This document shows, one piece after another, positions 10,618 through 22,501 of a stretch of 64,000 bases of DNA. This DNA comes from Amorphophallus konjac (lineage: Eukaryota; Streptophyta; Magnoliopsida; Alismatales; Araceae). The stretch's first letter is position 1. The number at the start of each line of letters is the position of its first letter. The notes under the pieces are model-generated. The model searched no databases. It saw only the letters and a list, made by a program, of their open reading frames with translations, and was not told the origin of the DNA. The position numbers were made by a program, and so were the translations under genes. The stretch spans positions 160,166,331 to 160,230,330 of the forward strand of contig CM040118.1 in NCBI GenBank assembly GCA_022559845.1, given 5' to 3'.

Positions 10618-12325
10618 TTTCCGGGACCTTAATAAGGCCTGCCCGAAAGATGATTTCTCGGTGCCAATCACTGAGGTGATGATCGATGCAACTACTGGCC
10701 ATGAGGCCCTATCATTTATGGATGGGTCATCCGGATACAATCAGATCTGGATTGCTGAAGAAGACAGAGTGCACACTGCATTCCGCACTCCAAAGGGGAT
10801 ATTTCACTACAAAAGGATGTCGTTCGGCCTCAAGAATGCCGGCGCTACCTACCAAAGAGCCATGACAAAGATCTTTGATGATTTGCTCTTCAAGAAAGTA
10901 GAGTGCTACATTGATGATTTGGTAGTAAAAATTAAAAGAAGAGAAGACCATTTGCAAGACCTGAGGGTAGTATTCCAGAGGCTGCGCAAATATGAACTCA
11001 AGATGAACCCCATGAAATGCGCCTTCGGCGTGTCCAGTGGAAAATTCCTCGGGTTTATTGTCCTTCATAGGGGCATTGAAATTGACCCGTCCAAGATTAA
11101 AGCTATCTAGGAGCTCCCTCCACCAAGGAATATGCACAAGTTGAGATCCTTGCAAGGGCGTCTGGCCTACATCCGACGATTTATATCAAATCTATCGGGA
11201 AGATGCCACCCCTTTCACAAACTCATGATGAAAGATGTGCCATTCCTCTGGGACGATGGCTGTCAGGAAGCCTCTGAGAAGCTGAAAGAATACCTCAAGA
11301 CCCCTCCGGTGCTGGGGGCACCCATTAAGGGCAGGCCCTTGATACTGTATATCGCAGCCACATACTGTTCCCTGGGGGCAATGCTGGCACAGATAAATGA
11401 GGAAGGCAAAGAACAAGCCTTGTACTACCTAAGTAGGAGGCTGATGAGAACTGAAGAAAGCTACAGCTACATAGAGAAGACCTGCTTGGCACTAGTCTTT
11501 GCTGTCAAAAAGCTCCGACACTATATGTTATCACATGAAGTCAGATTGATATCTGCAGCAGACCCGCTCAAATACATATTGACTCAACCAGTACTGAAAG
11601 GCCAGTTGGGCAAATGGGCAGTGATCCTGATGGAATTCAATATTACCTATACACCCCAGAGGGCGATAAAGGGACAGGCCGTGGCTGATTTCTTCGCAGA
11701 GCATCCTGTGCCGGAAAATGATATGCTAGGGACCGAGTTACCCGATGATGAGATACTCGAGGCCTGCCAGACCCAGTCTGTTATGTGGCAACTATTCTTT
11801 GATGGAGCATCCAGAACGGAGACAGATTCCGATGGAAAGATCAGAATACGGGCTAGAGCCGGTATTGTGCTGAAATCACCAGAAGGGGAGGTCGTGCATA
11901 CTTCCTGTTCTATAAACAAGCCCTGCACCAATAATGAGGCCGAGTATGAGGCTCTGATAATCGGACTATATGTCAGCCTCAACATGGGTATCCAAATGCT
12001 TCAAGTATTCGGGGATTCAATGCTGATAATAAAACAGATCCAAGGGGAGTTCGAAGTGCGGAAGCCAGAACTGAATCCCTACCACCAAGAAGCTGTGCGC
12101 CTCATGGCGAAATTCTATCATATTGAGCTCAAGCATGTGGGCCATGGACATAATGCCCAGGCTGATGCGCTGGCAAAGCTGGCCAGCTCACTAGCAGTCC
12201 CGCCAAATGAAACACTGAACATTGTTGTTATGAACCGGCGGCAAGTCCCCAGTATGCTAGAAGGGTGCCCCGAAGAAGAAGAAGTCGCTACTGTTAGCAC
12301 AGAGCAAGCGCCTGATTGGAGATAG
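10595..12325 (+). pseudogene. pol: Tat reverse transcriptase, RNase H and second RNase H
   Basis: RT motifs run in order: VDFRDLNKACPKDDF, FMDGSSGYNQI, FRTPKGIFHYKRMSFGLKNAGATYQ, and the catalytic YIDD (10907-10918). A TAG at 11108-11110 interrupts the frame where related elements have Gln; the same frame continues to 12325. The first RNase H follows (LYYLSRRL, YSYIEKTCLALVFAVKKLRHYM), but its first catalytic Asp is replaced (LYIAATYCSLGAML), so it is probably only a connection domain. A complete second RNase H follows: FFDGAS (Asp at 11801), NEAEYEAL, GDSMLI and HNAQADALAKLA, retaining all acidic residues. A dual RNase H defines the Tat lineage. The frame ends at 12325 by a shift before integrase. 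Confidence 0.88.
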
Positions 12326-13602
12326 CACTTGCTACAGTGGTTCCTGCACCAACAGCTACCGCAGAAAAGAGAAGAGAAGAGAAGATGAAACTCTTGAGAA
12401 TCAAAGATTCTTATGAATTCAGAAATGGGACTCTGTTCCAAATAATGGCGGATGCGCGCAAGAAGATTCTACTCCGCTGCCTGTCCACTGAGGAAGCTTG
12501 GCAAGCGATGAAAGAAATACATGCTGGGATAGCAGGTGCCCACCAGGCTGGTCCTAAGATGAAGATAGAAATCAAGAAGCTGGGCTACTATTGGCCCACC
12601 ATGTTCGAAGACTGCTGTAAATTTGCAAAGTCATGCCAGAAGTGTCAGGAGCATGCTACTGTGCCTAGAAGGCCACCTACAACTCTGCACCCCATAGTCC
12701 CTAGCTGGCCGTTTGCACAATGGGGAACTGATGTAGTCGGGCCACTGCCGACTTCCTCGGCCGGACATAAGTACATACTGGCCATAATAGATTACTTCTC
12801 CAGATGGGCGGAGGATATAACATTAAGAGAGGTGACTGGTGAACTGGTCGCCAGATTCATCAAGCAGAACATTATCTTCCAGTTCGGGATCCCCAGCCGA
12901 ATAATATCTGACAATGGAAGTCATTTCAGAAATCAGAAGGTCTATCGGCTTGCTGAGAAGTATAAAATCGAATGGAGGACTTCCACCCCTTACAATCCTC
13001 AGGCAAACGGATTGGCAGAAGCTTTTAACAAGACTCTCTGCACCTTGCTGGCCAAAGTCGTCAGTTCCAATAAGAAGGACTGGGAAGAAAAAATGTATGA
13101 AGCTCTGTGGGCGTACCGCACCGTCTTCAAGACACCTACAGGGTGCTCACCATACTCGCTGGTATACGGCTCAGAGGCAGTGGTTCCCCTAGAGCTGGAA
13201 GTCCCGTCACTCAGAGTGGCAGTCCAATATGGCCTGGCCCGTGGCGAACAGACCAATGCAGAAAGAAGACTAGAAGAGCTGGCTGAATTGGAAGGGAAGC
13301 GCCTCCAAGCTCAGAAGAATATCCAAATGTATCAGGCACGCATGGCCACTGCATTCAACAAACTCGTAAAAGGATGATAATTCAAGAAAGGTGACCTCGT
13401 CATAGTCAAGAAAAAAGAAGTCATGGCGTCCAACCCAAAAGGAAAGCTGAATGCTAATTGGGAAGGTCCTTATGTGATACAAAGGGTCTACGAAGGAGGG
13501 GCCTACGTAGTTGTTAACCATCGAGGGGAAATTCAATTCTCGCCACTCAACGGTAAACACCTCAAGCTGTATCATGCTGCACAACCAATATTCCCCGAGT
13601 AA
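12316..13602 (+). pseudogene. int: Tat integrase (interrupted near the C-terminus)
   Basis: The zinc-binding HHCC domain lies at about 12520-12660 (HAGIAGAH, then CQKCQ). The catalytic core carries Asp at 12730 (TDVVGPLP), Asp at 12910 (SDNGSHF) and Glu at 13018 (GLAEAFNKT), with 35 residues between the last two, the D,D35E triad. YRTVFKTPTGCSPYSLVYG matches the conserved end of the core. Tandem stops TGA TAA occur at 13375-13380. The same frame continues after them with FKKGDLV, NWEGPYVIQRV and HLKLYHA to a final TAA at 13600-13602, the usual integrase C-terminal domain. The protein would insert the cDNA and make the 5-bp target duplication. The stops make this copy defective. Confidence 0.88.
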
Positions 13603-13604
13603 TC

Positions 13605-14405
13605 GGGCAAAAGCTACCATTCCTTGGTCTAGTGGCACTCCGCCCTGATCAAGCTACCTTTTCTTGGTCTAGTGGGACTCCGCCCTAGCCGAGCTACCCT
13701 TTCCTTGGTCCAGTAGCACTCCGCCCTAACCGAGCTACCCTCTTCCTTGGTCTAGTGGCACTCCGCTCTAACCGAGCTACCCTCTTCCTTGGTCTAGTGG
13801 CACTCCGCCCTAATCAAGCTACCTTTCCTTGGTCTAGTGGCACTCCACCCTAACCGAGCTACCTTTCCCTTGGTCTAGTGGCACTCCGCCCTAACCGAGC
13901 TACTTCTCCCATGGCGCAGTGGCACTCCACCCTAACCGAGCTACCTTTCCCTTGGTCTAGTGGCACTCCGCCCTAACCGAGCTACCTCTCCCTTGGTCTA
14001 GTGGCACTCCGCCCTAACCGAGCTACCCTTCCTTGGTCTAGTGGCATTCCGCCCAGATAGAGCTACCCTTTCCTTGGTCTAGTGGCACTCCGCCCTGATC
14101 AAACTACCTTTCCTTGGTCTAGTGGCACTCCGACCTAGCCGAGCTACCCTTTCCTTGGTCCAGTGGCACTCCACCCTAACCGAGCTACCCTCTTCCTTGG
14201 TCTAGTGGCACTCCGCCCTAATCGAGCTACCCTCTTCCTTGGTCTAGTGGCACTCCGCCCTAACCAGGCTACCATTCCTTGGTCTAGTGGCATTCCGCCC
14301 TGATCGAGCTACCCCTTCCTTGGTCTAGCGGCATCCCGCCCTAGCCGAGCTACACCCTTTCTTGGTATAGCGGCACTCCGCCCTAACCAAGCCATCCCTT
14401 ATCAT
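13605..14405 (+). repeat. Tandem array of about 19 units of 41-43 bp after pol
   Basis: Units begin cttggtctagtggcactccg and end with a variable ccgagctacc segment, spaced 39-43 bp. Substitutions differ from unit to unit. The array starts 3 bp after the integrase stop. Repeat-rich 3' untranslated regions are a known feature of Tat elements. Confidence 0.9.
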
Positions 14406-14484
14406 GATCTAATGACATTCCGACTTGTCACCCTCCCAAAAAAGAGGGGAAGAGAGAATAAAAGAATAAAAATAATAAATAATA

Positions 14485-14703
14485 AAAAGATGGGGTTAAA
14501 AATAGAGATACCCCGCCGGTCTTGTTCAGGCTTTCTGAGCAAGGGCAAAAATGGCTAAAACCCAGCTGTGGTGAAAACCCGAAAGGGCACTGCAGGCAAA
14601 ATCGGGTACCCCGCCACGTGAAAACCCGAAAGGGCGCGTGGGCAAAAGCAAGAGGGGGCTGGCTCCGGCGAAAACCCGAAAGGGCGCTTGAGTCAGTAAT
14701 GTG
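14485..14703 (+). repeat. Duplicated 219-bp block, copy 1
   Basis: Begins aaaagatggggttaaaaata and contains four short copies of gaaaacccgaaagggc. It is nearly identical to 15935-16152. The two blocks bracket the 124-bp array, so a segment of the region was duplicated. Confidence 0.85.
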
Positions 14704-14739
14704 GTGATCCTAAAGAAGCCTTACCTTTCGCCATAAACT

Positions 14740-15835
14740 TCTCGTCGATCGACCGGCACCTTGCCCGATCAACGATCAAACCCACCCAATATAGACCCTA
14801 CGTCTGTCCTGATAAAACCCTCATACCTTGTCCAAAGTCCCACCATGGTGAAGTTCACCGTTGATTGATCGGCATCCTGCCCGATCAATGATGAAACTCA
14901 TTCCAGTTTAGACCTTACGTCTATCCTGATGAAACTTTTGAAATCTTTGCATTGGTATAAACCCAATACCGATGATGAAACCCGCTGTTGGTCGATTGGC
15001 ACCCTGCCCGATCAACGATAAAACCATTCCAGTTTAGACCTTACGTCTATCCTAATGAAACTTATGAAATCCTTGCATTGGTATAAACCCAATACCGATG
15101 ATGAAACCCGCTGTTGGTCGATTGGCACCCTGCCTGATCAACGATAAAACCAGTCCAGTGTAGACCTTACGTCTATTCTGATGAAATTCATGAGATCCTT
15201 GCATTGGTATAAACCCAATACCGATGATGAAACCCACCTTTGGTCGATGGGCACCCTGCTCGATCGACAAAGAAACCCGTCCGATTAAATTTGCATGTCT
15301 CTTTACGTCCCGCCGTGATGAAACCTGCTGTTGATCGATTGGTACACTGCCCGATCAGCGATAAAACCTGTCCGGTCTAGACCCTACATCTATCCCGATG
15401 AAACCTATGAAATCCTTGCATTGGTATAAGCCCAATACCGATGATGAAACTCGCTGTCGATCGACTGGCACACTGCCCGATCAGCGATGAAACCTGTCCG
15501 GGCTAGACCCTACGTCTATCCCGATGAAACCTATGAAATCCTTGCATTGGTATAAACCCAATACCGATGATGAAACTCGCTGCCGATCGACTGGCACACT
15601 ACCCGATCAGCGATGAAACCTGTCTGGGCTAGACCCTACGTCTATCCCGATGAAACCTATGAAATCCTTACATTGGTATAAACCCAATACCAATGATGAA
15701 ACCTGATGTTGATCGATTGGCACACTTCCCGATCAATGATGAAACCCACCCAGTTTAGACCTTACGTCTATCCTGATGAAACCTATGAAATCCTTGCAGC
15801 GGTATATACCCAATACCGATGATAAGAGCAGCCAC
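14740..15835 (+). repeat. Tandem array of about 124-bp units with three inverted repeats each
   Basis: The marker ttgcattggtataaaccc recurs at about 14955, 15075, 15200, 15417, 15541 and 15667, with a diverged copy near 15796. Each unit contains three short inverted repeats: TGATCG...CGATCA, TAGAC...GTCTA and GGTAT...ATACC. Each is followed within a few bases by GATGAAAC or GATAAAAC. The TGATCG segment aligns with the 41-bp unit of the preceding array (shared TTGGTC, TGGCAC, GCCC and GATCAA blocks in order). Confidence 0.8.
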
Positions 15836-15878
15836 TAATGAAGCAGCACATCACCTAATCCGTGCTAAAGTCCCAATT

Positions 15879-15880
<2 letters not shown>

Positions 15881-15934
<54 letters not shown>
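15881..15934. repeat. (AT)27 microsatellite
   Basis: 54 bp of perfect AT dinucleotides between the 124-bp array and the second copy of the 219-bp block. Likely length-polymorphic. Confidence 0.97.
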
Positions 15935-15941
<7 letters not shown>

Positions 15942-16152
15942 GGGGTTAAAAATAGAGATACCCCGCCAGATTTGTTCGGACATTCTGAACAAGGGCAAAA
16001 ATGGCTAAAACCCAGCTGTGGTGAAAACCCGAAAGGGCACTGCAGGCAAAATCGGGTACCCCGCCACGTGAAAACTCGAAAGGGCGCGTGGGCAAAAGCA
16101 AGAGGGGGCTGGCTCCGGTGAAAACCCGAAAGGGCGCTTGGGTCAGTAATGT
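15935..16152 (+). repeat. Duplicated block, copy 2
   Basis: Nearly identical to 14485-14703, with a few substitutions such as ccagatttgttcgga in place of ccggtcttgttcagg. It starts directly at the AT microsatellite. Confidence 0.85.
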
Positions 16153-17434
16153 GATAATTCAAAGTTCCATGCCAACCGGCACGCTGCCTTTATCTCCCCT
16201 TCACTGATGAAACCTTCCGTCGGTCAGCTGGCTCCATCCCCCACCGATGGTAAAACCCATCCGGGGTAGACCTTACGTTTACCCTGATGAAATCTACATA
16301 CCCTCTTTCAAACGTCCCACCGACAATGAAACCCATCACCATTCTGATAAAGCCTCACTAGCTCAGACCTTATGTCTGTCCTGATGAAACTCTTAAACCT
16401 TCCCTTGATCGATCGGCTCCTTCCCCGGTCAACGATAAAACCCTACCAGGAGAGACCCTATGCCTATCCTGATGAAACCTACATATTTCTTGGCAAAGTC
16501 CCACCCGCGATAAAACCTGCTGGGATAGACCTTACGTTCATCCTGATGAGACCTACACCTCTACTTGTAACTTGCTATTGATCGACCGGCACCTTGCCCG
16601 ATCAATGATGAAACCCTATCCAGTTTAGACCTTACGTCTATTCTGATGAAACTCATGAAATCCCTTTGCGTCGATATAAACCCAATATCGATGATGAAAC
16701 CCGCTGTTGATCGACCGGCACCTTGCCCGATCAATGATGAAACCCTATCCAGTTTAGACCTTACGTCTATTCTAAAATCCCCCTTGCATCGATATAAACT
16801 CAATATCGATGATGAAGCCAACCGTTGGCCGATCGGTACATCACCCGGCCAATGATAAAATCTGTCCAGTTCGTACTTTATGTCCGTTCTGATGAGAACC
16901 ACATATCCTTTTCGATGTCCCACCTGCAATAGTCTCTACCCAGCCTAGACCATACGTCTACTCTGATGAGACCTCCTCATTTGCATTCCGGCAAATCGTC
17001 TCCCTTACGGCACACATGGCCAATAGGACGTTTGCTGCCACCAACAAAATTCGGTTCAAGCACCTCCTCGGATGCCGTCACGCCGTGGAGCGAGTTCCCC
17101 ATCCTTTCTCTGAAGGGGTGGACGCTCTCCTGCCAAGGTACGAGCCATTCGCATGAGGGATTGTTAAAACCGCTACCCCACCTCCCAAAGTGATAAAACC
17201 ACATGCAGAATAAGATGGATACGCATGAAGCCAAAAGATTCCTTTCCATTAAAAAGGGAGTACATAAAGGGCCCCGAGGGGACATCATATCACAAAAGAC
17301 AACAAAAAGAAAAAGAAGGGACAGATAATTCACGGCCGCCGGAATATATCTTCGAAGGCCAGAAGACCCACATAAGGAGCGGCTCCTAGCTCGTGAAGGT
17401 GCGCCTCCTCCTCCTGAAGCCCAATGGACATGTC
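16153..17434. repeat. Diverged continuation of the repeat region; no gene seen
   Basis: To about 16980 the sequence consists of degenerate versions of the 124-bp unit (clear at 16560-16860, with the tagaccttacgtct and cgatataaaccca segments). From 16980 to 17434 I see no repeat and no convincing gene. It is the 3' flank of the antisense PMD gene, which ends at 17435. Confidence 0.65.
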
Positions 17435-20400
17435 CTAGAGAGACATCACTCGTCCCTCCAGCGAGGCCACCTCCTCTACGGACTGCGGCCGGATAAAGGA
17501 TAATTGCTGCAGCTCGGCTCAAAGTCCAGAGAGCTCCGTCTCCAGGATGGCTATCCGGTCCCGCACAGCTTCCACCCGCTGAATAGCACCTTGTAGCTCG
17601 GCTCGGCGTCCATCAAGCATAAGCGTTAGCTTCCCCAGCTCAGACTTATATTCTGACCTCTGCAACTTCAACGCCATTAGTTTATCAACCATAGTCCGTG
17701 CTAGGAAGTCTCTCCGATGCACGAATTTCAGTAGAAGCAGCACCCGCTGAGCCCATATGTTCAAAGGGCAGCCCATGGCTTGCAGGCCAGCGGTGAAGCG
17801 ATTGGCAATTTCCTTCAGTTGCAGATACGTCAAGCCAGGCTGAGATTCTACCAGCTGACGTAGCATGTCCAAATGTTGCCAGACAAAGTTGTCAGAGGAA
17901 GCGAAGCCAAAGGAGGCAGAGGGGACGACTTCAAAGGTCACCTCGCCATCGATATCTTCCGACAATGCAACGTCCGGCTGAGAGGACGAAGACGGCAAAT
18001 CTGCTGTAGGGGCTGGCCAGTCCCTCTCTGTGCTCTCCTGCTGAGTTGAAGATTCCTCCCCTATCGCTGTATCGGAAGCTATAGCTTGAACATCCACAGG
18101 GGGAGAATCGATGAAGGAGGGAGCTGCCTCTTCATGAGTCTCTTGAATAAGGGCTTCATCTTCAGCTGCTCTTTCTGGTGACAGGGAGGGAGCTGCCATA
18201 GTTGGAGGAGGCAGAAGTCCAGTCTCTATAGCCACTATGGCAGGGACTGCTGACTCGGGCGCAATTGACATTACTGCGGCCGGTATAAAAGCGGAGCTTC
18301 TAGATGGATCGGCTTCGGCTCTGAAATCTGAAGCCCTGATAGGAATGCAACTTTCTCCTGAGGCCCCCAAGTCCAATGATGCTAAATCCGTCGAAGACTG
18401 TATCCGCACTGGCACAGGGTGAATGACCTCAGGAACTCCCATGCAAGTTAAAGGCAGAAAAGGGACAATAGCCCAGTTTGTAGAAGAAATGTCCGTGAAA
18501 GCTGCGGTTGTGTCTGAGCTAGCAGTGACAATGCCTTGAGACCAAAGCAAAGCAACTTTCAGCACTAGATAAAAGAAACAGATGAAGCAACAAACATGAA
18601 AAGGAATCCACCTTTGAAGCAGGGTCCACACCCTCGAAGTGGGGTGAAAGAGGAGGAAGTTCCGTAGACGGAGTAACAAACGGTGGAGTTATGTCGATCT
18701 CGGTGTCGAGCTCGGCAAACTCCTCTTGCAACTCCTCCTCAGAAGATAGCACCAGTAGCTTAGCAGGCTGAAAAGGTAGAACACCTTTTGCAAATACAGG
18801 CGGGGCCTCTGATTCAGGAGCATCCCCCTCACTGTCGTTGAAAGTCGCTTCCTCCTCATCAGAGACGGTCTTAGAACTGCCTGAGGATATTTCCACACTA
18901 GCTATATGCTGTGGGGCCACCTCTAAAGCATGTCGGGATGTAGACCGGGTAATTATGCGCCTGGCCGGAACAGTACTCTGCTTTGACTGAGTCTTGTGAC
19001 CCTCCTGTGGTTGAAGCAATTCTTCTGTCATCATGGCCTCAGTCTGCTCTTCGCCTGCCACTGCTACAAAAAGGGACCTCTGAGAAATATAGCAAAGAAA
19101 ACAATGCAAGTATGAAACAGATGAGAAAATACACTTACCCTCCGCCTCACTAGCCGGCGTGGGAGAAGGCAACCTGGTCTCCACCACAGAAGGTGCCACA
19201 ACTGGCTCTTGAGCTGTGCAAAAGGGAGGGGTCAGATTCAAGGACTCCTTTGAGATCCTGCAAAAGATGATGAAGAACGCAAATGCAAGCTTCTGATGTT
19301 ACCCTGAAACGATGTCTGAGCACCCTCCCTTTGAGACTCAAACTCGTCAAATGAGGGAATATCGGGGAGACTGGTCCCAGTGTCCATTGCTACCGAAGCC
19401 GACTGCTCAGCATGAGCCTTCTTGGCCTTCCTGGCCTTCCCAACTGCAGCCTTAACTACGGAAGCCTTTCTCTTCTTTCCAGGAGGCAGGGGAGTAGTAG
19501 TCGGTGCTGCTGCAGGGATTTCAAAATAAGTAGGCTTCTCAGCCTGCGCAATGATTTTTCTGTAAAGCCCCTGTCGCTTTATATCAGGCCTGTCTGTTGA
19601 AGATCTCAGAGAGGTAATGTGATCAGTGGATGCAGAGTGTGAATACTGAGCAGAAAGCACTGCAGTCAAAAAAGAAGAGATCATACCTGCTGGGCCGTCG
19701 TAAAAGACAGAAAGCGGCCAGTACAGATAAGCTACCTCCTTGGAGCGAGAAGCAGCCTCCTTGATAAGCCAACAGACATCACCAAATGTCTGGCATTTCT
19801 CCACTAGAGCTGCTAGATCACTATGACCACGTGAGTCAAGGCATCGAAATAAATCGAGGTGGTCCATACCCCAACCGTCGACATAATGAAAGGAGATGAA
19901 TAGTGGCTTATTCAAGATGCCGGCTAGCGGGCTTTCCGCAGGCAACCCATGTAAATTCAGCAGAATGAACAGCCAAGACGTTTGCTTGTAGTACGTCTGA
20001 GTCCTGTCCTCCCTACGCACAAACGTCCTATATGGATGGAATCTATCTGTCGGACCCCTCCAAGGGACTACTGCCGGGAGCGGCTCTTCGACAGGGAATG
20101 GGTATTGCTGCTCCTCCAAACGAGCACCCCCTACACGGCTCAGATGTTTCAAGCTCTGCATGAAAGTGTCCTCGTTAATAGCAGTGAAGATAGGAGCAGG
20201 CGGGTCGGAATTCTTTTCCTTCAAAGCCCGACGCTGGGCCAGATAGTTCTCCGCCTCCCTCTGGTGCTGTGAATAAAGCCTCTTCAGGTGGGCCTCGGGG
20301 ATGTCAAATACTGGCCCGGGCTGTTGTTTCAGAAAAGAGCGCTCGGCCACATCCCAGAAAGCACCCCTACCATTCCTGTAAAAGCTGGTTCGAGTGTTCC

Positions 20401-22501
20401 ACCATTTGATATATTCTGATGTAACCCGGGGAACACGGTTGGAAACGGTGGGAACTCTGAAAACTGCGCCATACTGGCGATGATAGAAATCCCACCACAA
20501 CCGGCCATCACCAACAATGGTGGACCCATGCTTGGCCCGGCTGTCCAGGGGAAACTGAGTAGCTGATGTAGGGATGTGCTGGTCATAGCCAAAGTTCCTC
20601 CCAAAGCGGAATGGATAGTATGGTTCCAGAAGAAGCAGGCCACCCTTCCTGAAGACTAAAACACTGGGCCGAATGGCCATGGCCCATCTGACCAGCTCCG
20701 GCTCCAGGATTGGCCGAGCAGTGTTAACCCCTGAGACAGGATGGATATAGGTCTCTACCTCTTCCAGCTTGCACTCTCTCTGAGAGTGAATCAAAGGAGC
20801 TGAACCTGCCGCCAAGCTCCTGAAGTGAATGCTGCCAGGGGCATCCACCGGCACCTTTATCAGTTGACCCCTTATTTTGAACAGCTGATCAGAGAAAGGA
20901 CCAGGTTCAGCACTGGCAAATTCAACCATTTTGGGCAATACTGTGTCTGCCTGCAGGGTTCTGGGAGCCAACTCAGGAAATAGACTGCAAACCCAGGCGT
21001 TGAAGAAATGAAAAGGACCCACGGTCCTCAAAGAACGGGGAGTCCGATGCTTGTACAGATCCCCCAAAGACTTGTATATCAAACACAGGGCCACTGGGCA
21101 AAGCGATAACCTCATCCCCCAGGCCATCTGACAGGCTGGGTATATAGCTTCTGGCCGAATGACTGTCTCGTCCCCTTGAGGGAGAGCAAAAGTGCACAAC
21201 CAGAATGTGAAATAAGCCGCACAATGTGTGATGGGATCTACCCCTGCTGGGTTGGGACCGCCTTCGCCCGCACGGCGTAAAGAAGATGGCAGCGCCGACT
21301 TATAACGAGGAGCCCTTATCTGCTTGCTAGTAGTCGGACCCACGGAAGGGAAGTCTGCATATTTCAGGGGACCGTCAAAGAAGTACTGAATCCACTACCC
21401 TACCCGGATCCTCAGCTTGCTGCCTTTCTCTCGGGGATGATAACCTTTGGAGGATCCTCTACTGTACGCCAGACACATGGAGCGATATGCCTTCATCAGG
21501 TACCGGTATGAGAAGCCAATGGATAATCTACCTTCGCCATCAGAGCTATCCTTCTCAGAATCTACCAAGCAGACTTCTTCATATAGTTCGCCATCAATAG
21601 GCAGACCAGAGAGCTGTGATAAACTCCAGAGATCAAGAGACGTCTCACCCTCTGCTGTATAGAATATGTTGTACAAAGGGCAGAATACTTCGAACATTCC
21701 GCAGCATAACCCTTTGGATATGGGGTAGCGAAATCTCGAAGCAAAGACACTATGATATACCCCGGCTCTGATCAGCAAAGGGGCATATTCTTTCAGAACA
21801 AACTCAGTAAACTCCACTGCTCCTACCCGGAATAGGTGGGCGTCAGTGATCTTGGTATCTCCAAACCAACCAGCGGCCAAATGATACTTGAACTGAATGG
21901 CCGAACAATTCAATACAAAGGGTTCTTCACGGTATCCCCACTTTATCGGTGCCAGGAATGAACCATAGTCGGGCTTTTCCCTATGAACTCGGCCGCTAGC
22001 ATTATCCCACCGAGCGGGTGTGAATTCCGGAGGCCGGGTCAGCATTTCCTTCTCCGGCTCCAGCTCCGATATGCCAAGGACTGCATCCCAGTCACGCTTC
22101 TCCCCGAGAAGATAGATAGCCTTGCCGCGATACACTGACTCCTTCAGGCTATCTCGCTCGGCAAGGATGGCAGCTTCAACCACGTGGGCTATCCGGTAGT
22201 CTCGCATGCCACCCACTGTGAAAGTTCGGATGAACGGCATCAAGTGACGGTCCTTCGGGAGGTCTGGCCGGTAGCTATCATCCCGTCTGAAGCATGTCTC
22301 GGTCGCCGTGGAGTATACCCGGGCTGCTGACACTATGTCAGTTTCAGAATCAGACGATTCGTCAACTGAAGCAATACTGTCGTATCCAAAGTCCAAGCTG
22401 TGCACGTTCAGCCAGTTTACTGTGGCCCGTGATATATCTGGTTGGGCTGACGAGCTTGTCCCGATGACTCCAGAGGATGTAGCAGTAGAGCCTGAAGCCA
22501 T
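17435..22501 (-). CDS. Antisense multi-exon gene for a plant mobile domain (PMD) protein
   Basis: The minus-strand ATG at 22501 opens a long frame. The splice model is exons 22501-19687, 19593-19303, 19213-19139, 19063-18632 and 18534-17435. They total 4713 nt, exactly 1571 codons, although the last junction is tentative. Residues about 290-510 match the plant mobile domain (aminotransferase-like) family: TSLDLWSLSQLSGLPIDGE at about 287-305, then a hydrophobic block with AYFTFWLCTFALP at about 429-441 and FFNAWVCSLFPEL. A Lys-rich stretch (KKRKASVV, KARKAKKAH) may be a nuclear signal. The middle is Ser/Glu-rich and the last 150 residues look coiled-coil. Two in-frame stops, TAG 21395-21397 and TGA 17519-17521, look like single-base decay because family-like sequence continues after both. 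PMD proteins such as Arabidopsis MAIN/MAIL1 act in silencing and genome stability. What this copy does is unknown. Antisense ORFs behind pol are reported for some Tat elements, for example Grande. Confidence 0.7.
18535..18631 (-). other. Tentative 97-nt intron in the PMD gene
   Basis: Two long frames must be joined here through a T-rich stretch. Donor G|GTGTGG at 18631 with acceptor TGGTCTCAAG ending at 18535 gives the right phase. The better-looking donor AAG|GTGGAT at 18611 does not. Boundaries are uncertain. Confidence 0.4.
19064..19138 (-). other. Predicted 75-nt intron in the PMD gene
   Basis: Donor G|GTAAGTG, a near-perfect plant site, at 19138. Acceptor CCCTTTTTGTAG ends at 19064. The interval is T-rich, unlike the flanking exons, and keeps the phase. 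Earlier AG acceptors would bring in stop codons. Confidence 0.65.
19214..19302 (-). other. Predicted 89-nt intron in the PMD gene
   Basis: Donor G|GTAACA at 19302. The acceptor CCTCCCTTTTGCACAG is pyrimidine-rich and ends at 19214. The upstream frame hits a stop at 19238 inside this interval. Removal joins it in phase to the next open frame, which is the strongest argument for the intron. Confidence 0.65.
19594..19686 (-). other. Predicted 93-nt intron in the PMD gene
   Basis: Donor CAG|GTATGA at 19686 and acceptor TTCAACAG ending at 19594. Its length is a multiple of three and it has no stop, so the frame runs through it. Splicing keeps the phase. Retained intron or coding sequence is the alternative. 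Confidence 0.5.
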
